Of a DNA stretch of 12,726 bases, positions 1 to 5,892 are shown piece by piece. Under the pieces are notes generated by a model. That model did not search any database. It saw nothing but the letters and a program-made list of their open reading frames with translations, and was not told the origin of the DNA. Positions within the stretch are counted from its first letter, which is position 1, and each line of letters starts with the position of its first letter. The position numbers and the translations under genes are program-made. The DNA is from DATJXG01 sp035500455 (GTDB lineage: Bacteria; Acidobacteriota; Terriglobia; Terriglobales; Acidobacteriaceae): positions 1 to 12,726 of the forward strand of contig DATJXG010000422.1 of the NCBI GenBank assembly GCA_035500455.1. Reading direction: 5' to 3'.

Positions 1-85
1 CCTGCAGTCGAAGGGCCTCATGTAACTCTGCACTGCCACCGGAATCAAAAGGAATTCTCTCGCAAACGTGATCAAAACTCCCTTG

Positions 86-128
86 CGTCATCGCGGCTTC
101 GTGCGCGATCTCTCCGCTCAGGATGACG
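86..128. repeat. Degenerate inverted repeat downstream of rplT
   Basis: The arms CGTCATC (86-92) and GATGACG (122-128) pair over 7 bp, with further CGCG words between them. The right part (gatctctccgctcaggatgac) resembles a decayed copy of the much better inverted repeat at 7451-7535. It lies about 50 nt past the rplT stop on the minus strand, so it could lie at the 3' end of the infC operon transcript, but no clear T tract follows and I do not call it a terminator. Nothing else was recognised in 1-175. Confidence 0.35.
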
Positions 129-175
129 GTTACAAGAAATGATCGCCAGCGGCTGAGTGCTGAATGCCGGCAGCT

Positions 176-532
176 CTACGCCAGCGCCGCTTTCGCCTGC
201 TCCGCCAGATTCTTAAATCCCGCCGCATCATTCACTGCGAGATCGGCAAGAATCTTGCGATCGAGCTCCACGCCCGCTTTCTTCAAGCCATGAATGAACT
301 GGTTATAGCTCATTCCGTTCAGCTTGGCGGCCGCGCCGATGCGTACGATCCACAGCGAGCGGTACTGGCGCTTCTTCTGCTTGCGCCCGGAATAAGCGAA
401 CTTCAGGCCGCGTTCGACCGCTTCTTTGGCCGAACGGTAGAGTTTCGATTTTGTGAGGAAATAACCGCTGGCGCGATCGAGTATTTTTTTTCTTTTTGCG
501 CGGCGCTTCGTCCCGCGTTTTACACGAGGCAT
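176..532 (-). CDS. rplT: 50S ribosomal protein L20
   Basis: This is ribosomal protein L20, a 23S rRNA-binding protein needed early in 50S subunit assembly; in several bacteria it also represses its own operon. The product is 118 residues, the usual length. It opens with MPRVKRG and a very basic N-terminal extension (residues 1-25), followed by the hallmark stretches YRSLWIVRI, SYNQFIHGLKKA and LDRKILADLA. The ATG at 532 is preceded by AAGGAG with a 6-nt spacer, which fixes the start. It is the last gene of infC-rpmI-rplT, 141 nt after the rpmI stop. That gap contains two strong hairpins (621-665) that could affect rplT expression separately from rpmI. The identification is secure. Confidence 0.97.
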   Translation of the reverse strand: MPRVKRGTKRRAKRKKILDRASGYFLTKSKLYRSAKEAVERGLKFAYSGRKQKKRQYRSLWIVRIGAAAKLNGMSYNQFIHGLKKAGVELDRKILADLAVNDAAGFKNLAEQAKAALA

Positions 533-620
533 GGTCTGCTCCTTTTTTACTTCGTTTTATCGGCGGCTGGAGGCAGGAGACCTGAGGTCCATGAGCCTCT
601 TCACTCACCGGTCCGTGTAG

Positions 621-665
621 CGCGGGCACTCTTGCCCGCGGCTGCGCGCACAAGAGTGTGCGCGC
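621..665. repeat. Twin GC-rich hairpins with complementary loops (rpmI-rplT gap)
   Basis: Hairpin A is CGCGGGCA (621-628), loop CTCT, TGCCCGCG (633-640): a perfect 8-bp stem. Hairpin B is GCGCGCAC (644-651), loop AAGAGT, GTGCGCGC (658-665): another perfect 8-bp stem. CACTCTTG (627-634) is the exact reverse complement of CAAGAGTG (651-658), so the two hairpins could be exchanged for one bridging stem. The element resembles the palindrome words at 9593-9711. It lies inside the operon transcript between rpmI and rplT. Confidence 0.6.
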
Positions 666-673
666 CACACGTA

Positions 674-868
674 CTAGTACGGAATCATGCGCTTGACTTT
701 GCGCACATCGGCATCGCTCACCAGGGTTGACTTGCCCAGTTTGCGTTTGCGTTTCTTCGACTTCGAAGTCAGTATGTGGCGCAAGTGCGAGTGCCCGCGC
801 TTTACTTTCCCGGTTCCGGTCTTCTTGAAGCGCTTGGCGGCGCCTTTATGGGTTTTCAGTTTCGGCAT
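674..868 (-). CDS. rpmI: 50S ribosomal protein L35
   Basis: This is ribosomal protein L35, a small basic 50S component. The product has 64 residues, normal for the family, and begins MPKLKTHKGAAKRFKKTGTG, the diagnostic L35 N-terminus with its KTHKGAAKRF box. A central HLRHILTSK-like segment and a C-terminal VRKVKRMIPY also fit the family. The start at 868 follows AAGGA by only 3 nt, a short spacer that could reflect translational coupling or control by the structured infC-rpmI gap. It sits between infC and rplT in the conserved order. The stop codon lies within the palindrome GTACTAGTAC (671-680), probably by chance. Confidence 0.96.
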   Translation of the reverse strand: MPKLKTHKGAAKRFKKTGTGKVKRGHSHLRHILTSKSKKRKRKLGKSTLVSDADVRKVKRMIPY

Positions 869-877
869 AAGTCCTTA

Positions 878-1002
878 AAAACCAGCTCCTGGCTGTTAGC
901 TCTTAGCCTTTAGCCAAATCGCAGGACACAAGGCTGAGGATAAGAAAGTTGGGGCGCTCGTCAAAGCTAAGAGCCGAGAGCTAAAAGCTAATAGCTGGTT
1001 TT
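878..1002. repeat. Long imperfect inverted repeat built of TTAGCT words (infC-rpmI gap)
   Basis: The outer arms AAAACCAGCT (878-887) and AGCTGGTTTT (993-1002) are perfect 10-bp complements. Inside, CTCTTAGC (900-907) pairs with GCTAAGAG (966-973), and TTAGCT (896-901) has several partners such as AGCTAA (979-984). The gap is thus filled by short repeated TTAGCT-type words in both orientations. On the minus strand it is transcribed between infC and rpmI, the interval where E. coli L20 binds its own mRNA, but no sequence similarity to that binding site was established. Confidence 0.6.
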
Positions 1003-1005
1003 CTC

Positions 1006-1593
1006 TCACGCCTGCTTTACCGTGGGCGATTGCGGTTGTGGCGCTGGCGGTGTCTTCGGCCGCTCGGGCTTGGCCCCTGCGTCTTTCTTCGGCGCCAGGA
1101 TGGCGTGCAGCGTGTTGCCTTCCTGCCGCGGCCGGAATTCCACGATACTCTTCTCCTCCACGTCTTTGATCAGGCGTTCCAGAATCTGGCGTCCCAGGCT
1201 GGTGCGCGTCATTTCGCGCCCGCGGAAGAAAATTGTGGCCTTTACCTTGTCGCCCTCGTCCAGAAACCGCAGGACATGGTTCTTCTTGGTCTCGTAATCG
1301 TGGTCGTCCACATTGATGCGGAACTTCACTTCCTTAACGGTAATCGTCTTCTGGTGCTTCTTGGCCTCGCGTTCCTTCTTCTCTTGCTGGTAGAGGTATT
1401 TCCCGTAATCCATGATGCGGCACACGGGAGGGGTCGCGGTGGGCGAGATCTCAACCAAGTCAAGGTTCTTTTCGCGGGCTTTTTTCAGCGCTTCGAAAGG
1501 CGGCAGGATACCGATCTGCTGGCCCTCATCGTCAATCACGCGGATTTCCCGCGCCCGAATACGCTCATTGATGCGGATAAAACGCTTGTCGAT
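1006..1593 (-). CDS. infC: Translation initiation factor IF-3, AUC start
   Basis: This is IF3, which binds the 30S subunit, prevents premature 50S joining and discriminates against wrong start codons. It has the N-terminal domain (DKRFIRINERIRAREIRVID), the linker box PPVCRIMDYGKYLY (about residues 55-68), and the C-terminal domain with VKEVKF, RFLDEGDKVKATIFFRGREM and a LAPKK end. A Pro-rich tail of roughly 25 residues follows (to residue 195). The conserved N-terminus begins well before the first GTG (1539). Between an in-frame TAG (1603-1605) and that GTG there is no ATG, GTG or TTG, only ATC and ATT codons. ATC at 1591-1593, 4 nt after GGGAGG, gives I/M-D-K-R-F-I-R-I-N-E, which lines up with the B. 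subtilis IF3 start. Non-canonical AUU starts are the basis of IF3 autoregulation in E. coli. The gene identity is certain; the exact start is inferred. Confidence 0.95.
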   Translation of the reverse strand: MDKRFIRINERIRAREIRVIDDEGQQIGILPPFEALKKAREKNLDLVEISPTATPPVCRIMDYGKYLYQQEKKEREAKKHQKTITVKEVKFRINVDDHDYETKKNHVLRFLDEGDKVKATIFFRGREMTRTSLGRQILERLIKDVEEKSIVEFRPRQEGNTLHAILAPKKDAGAKPERPKTPPAPQPQSPTVKQA

Positions 1594-1596
1594 AAA

Positions 1597-1605
1597 TCCT
1601 CCCTA
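1597..1605 (-). promoter_or_regulatory. Shine-Dalgarno site that sets the infC start
   Basis: On the minus strand this reads TAGGGAGGA, close to the consensus TAAGGAGGU, and ends 3 nt before the ATC at 1593 (4 nt after the last G). Its TAG is also the in-frame stop that limits how far upstream infC can begin. Together these force the start onto ATC (1591-1593) or a later ATC/ATT codon. Confidence 0.75.
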
Positions 1606-1633
1606 AACTTTTCCCAAGCAAATGGAATGCGAA

Positions 1634-1661
1634 ATTATAGCATGCTGGATTGACGGGTCCA
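1634..1661 (-). promoter_or_regulatory. infC-rpmI-rplT operon promoter (extended -10)
   Basis: The minus strand carries a perfect TATAAT (1639-1634) preceded by TGC, i.e. an extended -10 element. A weak -35-like TGGACC (1661-1656) sits 16 nt upstream. Initiation would fall near 1627, giving a leader of about 35 nt that includes the infC Shine-Dalgarno site. This is the best sigma-70-type promoter in the window. Confidence 0.7.
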
Positions 1662-1680
1662 GGCAAAGGCAGGCTCCCGG

Positions 1681-1784
1681 CTTCGTGTTTCCTTCGTGTC
1701 CCTTGGTGTGCTTTGTGGTCGCTTTAACTGTGTGTCGCTTGGAACGTCAAAAAGCAACCACGGAGGGCACGCAGGTTCACGAAG
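1681..1784. repeat. Imperfect inverted repeat of CTTCGTG / GTGG words
   Basis: CTTCGTG (1681-1687) pairs with CACGAAG (1778-1784), and GTGGTCGCTTT (1715-1725) pairs with AAAGCAACCAC (1751-1761) at 10 of 11 positions. CTTCGTG-like words recur in between. The element fills most of the divergent region between infC and the heme/copper protein gene and lies upstream of both promoters. No gene was recognised in this gap (1594-1845). Confidence 0.5.
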
Positions 1785-1833
1785 GCAGGCTAAGGAAATC
1801 CTACCGCACCGCCGTGCCTGGTTGCTTGTGGCA

Positions 1834-1839
1834 TAAACT
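1834..1839 (+). promoter_or_regulatory. Possible -10 box for a leaderless GTG start
   Basis: TAAACT (within CATAAACT) ends 6 nt before the GTG at 1846. The hexamer matches TATAAT at only 4 of 6 positions and no good -35 is visible, so on its own it is weak. It is listed because the same 6-nt spacing recurs at three other genes in the window. Confidence 0.35.
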
Positions 1840-1845
1840 GGGAGC

Positions 1846-3171
1846 GTGGCCGTGAAACTCCCACCACGCTTATCCATTGCACTTCTGGCTGCAGCCTTGT
1901 TCCTGCCGCAAGCAGCCACGGCCGGCGACCCGCCGGCCACCCCTACGTTCTACAAGAATATTCTCCCCATCCTGCAGGACCACTGCCAGAGCTGCCATCG
2001 GCCCGGACAGCCTGCGCCTATGCCGCTGGTGAGCTACGAGGAGACAAAGGCAGCCGCCCCGGCGATTAAGCACGCGGTGGGCATGCGGATGATGCCGCCC
2101 TGGTTCGCCGATCCGCAGATCGGGCACTTCTCGAACGATATTTCCCTCCAGCCGGAGCAGATTTCCCTCATCACCGCCTGGGTGGACGCCGGGAGCCCTG
2201 CGGGCGATCCGCGTGATGCTCCTCCCGCCAAGCACTGGGCCGAAGGCTGGAATATTCCTCAGCCGGATGTGGTCTTATCGATGCCGAAGCCGGTGCCGAT
2301 CCCGGCCCAAGGGGACATCGAATATACCTACGAGATCGTACCCACGCACTTCACCGAAGACCGCTGGGTACGCATGTCGGAAGTTCGCCCCTCGAGCCCC
2401 GAGCACGTTCACCACGCCGTGGTTTACATCCGGCCGCCGGAGGAGAATTGGCTCCGCCATGCGCCGGTCGGTGTACCGTTCACGGCTTCTACGCTGAGCG
2501 ATCCCCAGGACCGCCGCGACGCCCACGGAACCACCAGCGATCTGTTGCTGGTTTATGCCCCAGGCAGCGCACCCGACCAATGGCCGGAGGGCATGGCCAA
2601 GCTGGTTCCGGCGGGCTCCGACCTGGTGTTTCAGGTGCACTACACGGCGAATGGTAAGGCGGCAAGCGATCGAAGCAGCATCGGCCTGGTGTTTGCGAAG
2701 CAGCCGCCCAAGCGGCGAGTCATAACCCTGCAGCTCAACAATCACGCTCTGATCATTCCGCCCGGCGCCGACAATTTTCGTGTGGAAGTGCAAGGCTCGC
2801 TGCCCAATGACGCCACGCTGCTCAGCTTCTTCCCACACATGCATCTGCGGGGCAAGCGCTTTGAGTACGACATCGTTCATCCCGACGGCACTATCGAGCC
2901 GTTGCTGCGGGTGAACTATCACTTCCACTGGCAGTTAAGCTACCGCCTGGCTCAGCCGAGGGAGCTGAAGGCCGGCACAGTGTTGCGGGCGGTGGCGTGG
3001 TATGACAATTCGAAGAATAATCCGCACAACCCCGATCCGGATGCAACCGTCACCTGGGGTGATCAGACTTATAACGAAATGATGGTCGGGTTCTTTGACG
3101 TTGCTATTCCGGTAGGCATGAGCAAGGAACAGTTCTTTGTCCGGCGGACGGATCAGGGACAAAAGCACTAG
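1846..3171 (+). CDS. Secreted heme c / PHM-DBM-type copper monooxygenase-like protein
   Basis: This 441-residue exported protein joins two redox modules. Residues 1-26 form a signal peptide ending in an AxA site (ATA before GDPP). A short cytochrome c domain follows, with heme motif CQSCH (C47, C50, H51) and a likely axial Met in MRMMPPW (M82 or M83). From about residue 155 the sequence matches the peptidylglycine/dopamine beta-monooxygenase copper fold. HVHH (187-190) supplies the HH pair, FQVHY gives H265, FFPHMHLRGK gives H331 and H333, and NEMM gives M412 or M413. These correspond to PHM H107/H108, H172, H242/H244 and M314, so both copper sites appear intact. It presumably acts in the periplasm or outside the cell; the substrate is unknown. 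Start: GTG at 1846 has no Shine-Dalgarno site but has a -10-like box 6 nt upstream; a second GTG lies at 1852. It is divergent from infC and convergent with the aldo/keto reductase. Domain calls are confident; the reaction is inferred. Confidence 0.85.
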   Translation: MAVKLPPRLSIALLAAALFLPQAATAGDPPATPTFYKNILPILQDHCQSCHRPGQPAPMPLVSYEETKAAAPAIKHAVGMRMMPPWFADPQIGHFSNDISLQPEQISLITAWVDAGSPAGDPRDAPPAKHWAEGWNIPQPDVVLSMPKPVPIPAQGDIEYTYEIVPTHFTEDRWVRMSEVRPSSPEHVHHAVVYIRPPEENWLRHAPVGVPFTASTLSDPQDRRDAHGTTSDLLLVYAPGSAPDQWPEGMAKLVPAGSDLVFQVHYTANGKAASDRSSIGLVFAKQPPKRRVITLQLNNHALIIPPGADNFRVEVQGSLPNDATLLSFFPHMHLRGKRFEYDIVHPDGTIEPLLRVNYHFHWQLSYRLAQPRELKAGTVLRAVAWYDNSKNNPHNPDPDATVTWGDQTYNEMMVGFFDVAIPVGMSKEQFFVRRTDQGQKH

Positions 3172-3242
3172 CGCAACCTGAGCCCTTCAGCGGAATTTAC
3201 GGTTCGGAGTGCGTTCAGCGAAACAGGGCGCCCTGCACCAAG

Positions 3243-4232
3243 CTATGCGTTGACCATGTGCATTACATGGTCGGGATAGCGGTTGCCGGCCGCGGCTCCA
3301 TAGGGGAAGGCCTCTTCCAGGCGGCTCACATCCTCGGGCGTGAGTGTGACGTCGAGGGCACCTGCGTCGTCCTCCAGGTTCTTCCGGCGTGTGGTGCCGG
3401 GGATCGGCACAATGTACTCGCCCCGCGACAGCACCCAGGCCAGCGCCAGTTGTGACGGCGTGCAGCCTTTTTCCCCGGCGATGGTTTCTACGTGTTGCAC
3501 CAGGTCGAGATTCTTCTGGAAATTTTCGCCCTGGAAGCGCGGCGAAGTACGTCGATAGTCTCCTTCGGCAAGGTCCTCGAAACGGCGTAACTGGCCGGTG
3601 AGAAAGCCGCGGCCGAGGGGACTATAAGCCACGAACCCTACGCCCAACTCACGGCAGGTGGCCAGGATTTCGTCTTCCGGATCGCGGGTCCACAGTGAAT
3701 ATTCGCTTTGCAACGCAGCGATAGGGTGTACTTTCACTGCCCGCCGCAGTGTCTTTACGCTGGCTTCGGACAGCCCGAGATATCGTACCTTGCCCTCTTT
3801 CACCAGCTGGGCCATGGCGCCGACGGTCTCTTCGATGGGAGTGTTGGGATCGATGCGGTGCTGGTAATAAAGATCGATGGTCTCGACGCCGAGCCTGCGC
3901 AGGCTGTTCTCGCAGGATTGGCGTACGTACCCTGGCTTGCCGCTCACCGCACGCGCGCTGGGATTCGCCGGGTCGCGGACGATGCCAAACTTCGTCGCCA
4001 GCAGCACCTGGTCGCGCTTGCCGGCGATGGCACGGCCGATGAGTTCTTCATTCTTGAATGGACCGTAAATGTCAGCGGTATCGAAGAAATTAATTCCCAA
4101 CTCGAGCGCGCGATGAATGGTCGCGATGGATTCTGCTTCGTCGGCCCCGCCATAGAACTCCGACATGCCCATGCACCCCAGGCCGAGCGCGGAAGCGATC
4201 AGTCCGCCACTTCCCAATTGCCGTGTTTGCAT
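3243..4232 (-). CDS. Aldo/keto reductase (NADPH-dependent, YakC/AKR13-like)
   Basis: This is a cytosolic aldo/keto reductase with a TIM-barrel fold, expected to reduce aldehydes or ketones with NADPH. Numbered from a possible longer start at 4283, the catalytic tetrad is visible: D68 and Y73 in FFDTADIYG, K98 in ATKFG and H142 in YYQHRIDP. Other family signatures are LGLGCMGMSEFYG near the N-terminus, GLSEAS, QSEYSLWTR, YSPLGRGFLTG and the cofactor-site IPGTTRRKNLEDD. I chose ATG 4232 (329 residues) because family homology begins at MQTRQLG and a GGAG lies 8 nt upstream. An in-frame ATG at 4283 would add 17 residues (MPRARKSLPEPASGASS) without a Shine-Dalgarno site. The physiological substrate cannot be told from sequence. 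The neighbouring cytochrome c shares the strand but is 240 nt away, so no operon is implied. Confidence 0.92.
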   Translation of the reverse strand: MQTRQLGSGGLIASALGLGCMGMSEFYGGADEAESIATIHRALELGINFFDTADIYGPFKNEELIGRAIAGKRDQVLLATKFGIVRDPANPSARAVSGKPGYVRQSCENSLRRLGVETIDLYYQHRIDPNTPIEETVGAMAQLVKEGKVRYLGLSEASVKTLRRAVKVHPIAALQSEYSLWTRDPEDEILATCRELGVGFVAYSPLGRGFLTGQLRRFEDLAEGDYRRTSPRFQGENFQKNLDLVQHVETIAGEKGCTPSQLALAWVLSRGEYIVPIPGTTRRKNLEDDAGALDVTLTPEDVSRLEEAFPYGAAAGNRYPDHVMHMVNA

Positions 4233-4292
4233 AGAACTGGCTCCCGAGGCCGGTTCGGGCAGGCTCTTTCGCGCCCGAGGCATGGCTGGGCC

Positions 4293-4298
4293 ATTTTA
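4293..4298 (-). promoter_or_regulatory. Candidate -10 box for the aldo/keto reductase gene
   Basis: The minus strand reads TAAAAT here. Initiation around 4286 would give a leader of about 55 nt to ATG 4232, or almost no leader if ATG 4283 were used. No clear -35 is visible. The rest of the gap up to 4473 holds no gene or repeat that I can recognise. Confidence 0.35.
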
Positions 4299-4473
4299 CC
4301 CTGTTGGAGTGGATGTGGGGACGCGACTCAGCCTGCAACCTGAGCTTTCAACTCATATTTCGGGGCGCTTTGTGCAACAACATCGTCCGGGAATCGGATC
4401 AGCAGTCCACAGGGAGCTGGAAGCTGCGGTTCCGCAAGGTGAAAACATCGGCAGCCCGCGCTCGAGCAGTGGC

Positions 4474-4959
4474 TCACTGCGGAGTCTTGTTTGTTTCCGT
4501 CTTCTGTTCAGGAGCCGCCTTTTCGCCGGTGGAACTCTTCTTGGAAAACGACCGGATGTAGTCCACCAGGCTCCACAGTTCGGTGGACTTCAAACGCGTG
4601 CCTTCGCCCGGCATTTCGCCTTTGCCATTCTTGATGATGTAGAACAACTCTCCGTCGGTCCGCGGCTTCAGGGTCGCAGGATCGGTAAAGTCGGAAACCT
4701 TGGTTTTCATGTCCGCCGCCACACCGCCTTTACCATCTCCAGTAGCGCCGTGGCACATGGCGCAATCCAGTCCGTACCATTTTTTCCCTTCAGCGAGTGC
4801 TTCGGGAGTAGAGGGAACCGGATTCGCCTGGTGCACGGCTTCGTCAGGGATGGTGTACGGCGCAGCCGAACCGCCGGAGGGGGGTGTCTGCTTTTCCTGG
4901 GAAAAAACAAAACCAACCAGAAGGAACAACGATAAAACAACCAGCAGATGTTTCAACAT
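4474..4959 (-). CDS. Secreted class I cytochrome c
   Basis: This is a monoheme c-type cytochrome, an electron carrier in the periplasm. The 161-residue product has a signal peptide (residues 1-20, MLKHLLVVLSLFLLVGFVFS, then QEK) and a linker rich in Pro, Ser and Gly. Residues 53-140 form a cytochrome c domain. The heme motif is CAMCH (C66, C69, H70), followed by GATGDGKGG. The axial ligand is probably M116 in GKGEMPGEG, and the final helix WSLVDYIRSF is typical of the class. The C-terminal 20 residues are a charged Lys/Glu/Thr tail. AAAGGTGG sits about 6 nt before ATG 4959 and supports the start. The redox partner is unknown. The heme/copper protein at 1846 is another exported heme protein nearby but is not in the same operon. 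Confidence 0.93.
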   Translation of the reverse strand: MLKHLLVVLSLFLLVGFVFSQEKQTPPSGGSAAPYTIPDEAVHQANPVPSTPEALAEGKKWYGLDCAMCHGATGDGKGGVAADMKTKVSDFTDPATLKPRTDGELFYIIKNGKGEMPGEGTRLKSTELWSLVDYIRSFSKKSSTGEKAAPEQKTETNKTPQ

Positions 4960-5001
4960 GGGTGGCCACCTTTCTGAGAAGAATGCGCCACTACCGGCTT
5001 C

Positions 5002-5007
5002 ATTTTA
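5002..5007 (-). promoter_or_regulatory. Candidate -10 box for the cytochrome c gene
   Basis: TAAAAT on the minus strand lies about 43 nt before ATG 4959, so the leader would be about 35 nt and contain the AGGTGG ribosome binding site. A -35-like TGGAAC occurs 18 nt upstream, a poor match. Confidence 0.35.
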
Positions 5008-5046
5008 CGCCTGTACTGGCGCCAAGTTCCACGTGCCGTTAGCAAA

Positions 5047-5070
5047 GTTGGAAACCGAATTTATTCCAAC
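5047..5070 (-). terminator. Possible weak terminator hairpin after the small membrane protein
   Basis: GTTGGAA (5047-5053) and TTCCAAC (5064-5070) form a 7-bp stem with a 10-nt loop, followed on the minus strand by TTTGC. It lies about 45 nt past the stop at 5114. The stem is short and the T run has only three T, so this is tentative. Confidence 0.3.
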
Positions 5071-5113
5071 CTGAGCATTGCGAACTTCCCGGATTGAAGT
5101 TGCTTCCACCGCT

Positions 5114-5632
5114 TCACCTGGGCTCAATCGCTGCCCCCGAAAACAACTCGGCCCGCCTGCATTTCTCCAGCATCGAGGTCCCTGCCAGGCCGCGATACAG
5201 CATGAACAGCGCGTACACATGGAAGGCGGCGCCCAAAAAATCACGGAACAGCAAAAGCAGGACGCCATCCAGGGCGTAGAGCGCCATGCCCACGATGAAC
5301 GCCCACTTCCCGCCTTTGCGCCCGAAGTGCCAGAACACGGCGAAAACGCCGGCCACAAAAAGGTCGATTACCAGTCCGGGAATGGCCGCGCCCCGCCCCG
5401 CGTTCCGCGCCACCGCGTCCACAATGGTTGTGATGCCAAGGCCAAAGATAAAGTGGAAGTTGCCGTCAAAGGCTGTGATCAGGGAGTTGATCAGCGATAG
5501 TCCCGCGATCCAGATAAACCAGCCCGCGCCCGTCTTCACAATCTGTTCGGCGCGCGCACGCATTACAGCGAGGTCATGGGCAGGATTGCTGATTGAAGTT
5601 GTAGAACTCAGGCCCAGGCCGCCAGTGGACAT
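5114..5632 (-). CDS. Small multi-pass membrane protein, family unknown
   Basis: This encodes a 172-residue hydrophobic protein. After a Ser/Thr/Gly-rich N-terminus (1-20) there are probably four to five membrane segments, at about residues 35-55, 60-76, 84-102, 109-129 and 133-150. Basic loops lie between them (for example FGRKGGKW at 104-110), and the C-terminal tail is short and charged. I do not recognise the family and propose no function. Start: the longest reading frame begins at 5647 (MLGGT...), but GGAGG at 5641-5637 lies inside that extension, 4 nt before the next ATG. I therefore place the start at 5632 (MSTGGLGLSS). Upstream on the minus strand is an extended -10 (TGT-GATACT, 5667-5659). 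It is divergent from tldD across a repeat-bearing gap. Confidence 0.8.
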   Translation of the reverse strand: MSTGGLGLSSTTSISNPAHDLAVMRARAEQIVKTGAGWFIWIAGLSLINSLITAFDGNFHFIFGLGITTIVDAVARNAGRGAAIPGLVIDLFVAGVFAVFWHFGRKGGKWAFIVGMALYALDGVLLLLFRDFLGAAFHVYALFMLYRGLAGTSMLEKCRRAELFSGAAIEPR

Positions 5633-5636
5633 AGTG

Positions 5637-5641
5637 CCTCC
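5637..5641 (-). promoter_or_regulatory. Ribosome binding site that moves the start to 5632
   Basis: The minus strand reads TTAGGAGGCACTATG. GGAGG is 4 nt before ATG 5632 and inside the longer reading frame from 5647, which argues for the downstream start. Confidence 0.7.
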
Positions 5642-5658
5642 TAACATTGGCGAGGGAG

Positions 5659-5667
5659 AGTATCACA
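5659..5667 (-). promoter_or_regulatory. Extended -10 promoter element for the small membrane protein
   Basis: TGT followed by GATACT on the minus strand is an extended -10 with 4 of 6 consensus bases in the hexamer. The expected start near 5652 gives a leader of about 20 nt holding the GGAGG site. No -35 was recognised. Confidence 0.4.
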
Positions 5668-5706
5668 GCCCGGGCGGCACTGGAAGCGGAGAGTTTCGGG
5701 GATTCT

Positions 5707-5755
5707 AGTGGCCCTTTGCGCTCTTTGCGCTAAAGAAAGGCCACTTAGCGCAAAG
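5707..5755. repeat. Overlapping inverted repeats of CTTTGCG words upstream of tldD
   Basis: CTTTGCGCTAA (5723-5733) and TTAGCGCAAAG (5745-5755) are perfect 11-bp complements. AGTGGCC (5707-5713) and GGCCACT (5739-5745) are perfect 7-bp complements. The two stems overlap and so exclude each other. CTTTGCG also occurs a second time in direct orientation just before. It lies in the divergent gap between the small membrane protein and tldD. Confidence 0.6.
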
Positions 5756-5892
5756 AACACAAAGGCCGTCGAAGAAGACGGTACGAAGGTTTGCGGGTGT
5801 TCGGTATCGCGCCGGTGATGCCGCCGGTCCGTGTGGGATAATGCGGTTAGGGGCCGCCGGAGTCGTTTTACGGCCGGAGGCATCGAATCATC

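Noticed and set aside
671..680. Palindrome GTACTAGTAC over the rpmI stop codon
   Set aside because: It is short and has no partner site; no operator function can be argued.
164..730. Plus-strand open frame of 188 codons over rplT
   Set aside because: It is antisense to an unmistakable L20 gene and crosses the rpmI-rplT gap hairpins; the translation shows no family features.
1030..1653. Plus-strand open frame of 207 codons over infC
   Set aside because: It is antisense to conserved IF3 sequence and crosses the infC promoter; its composition is that of a shadow frame.
2275..2928. Minus-strand open frame of 217 codons inside the heme/copper gene
   Set aside because: The plus strand has conserved heme and copper motifs across the same span; the antisense frame has none.
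3224..3235. Palindrome CAGGGCGCCCTG between convergent genes as a terminator
   Set aside because: It is a loopless 12-nt palindrome with no T run on either side; chance or a restriction-site-like palindrome is as likely.
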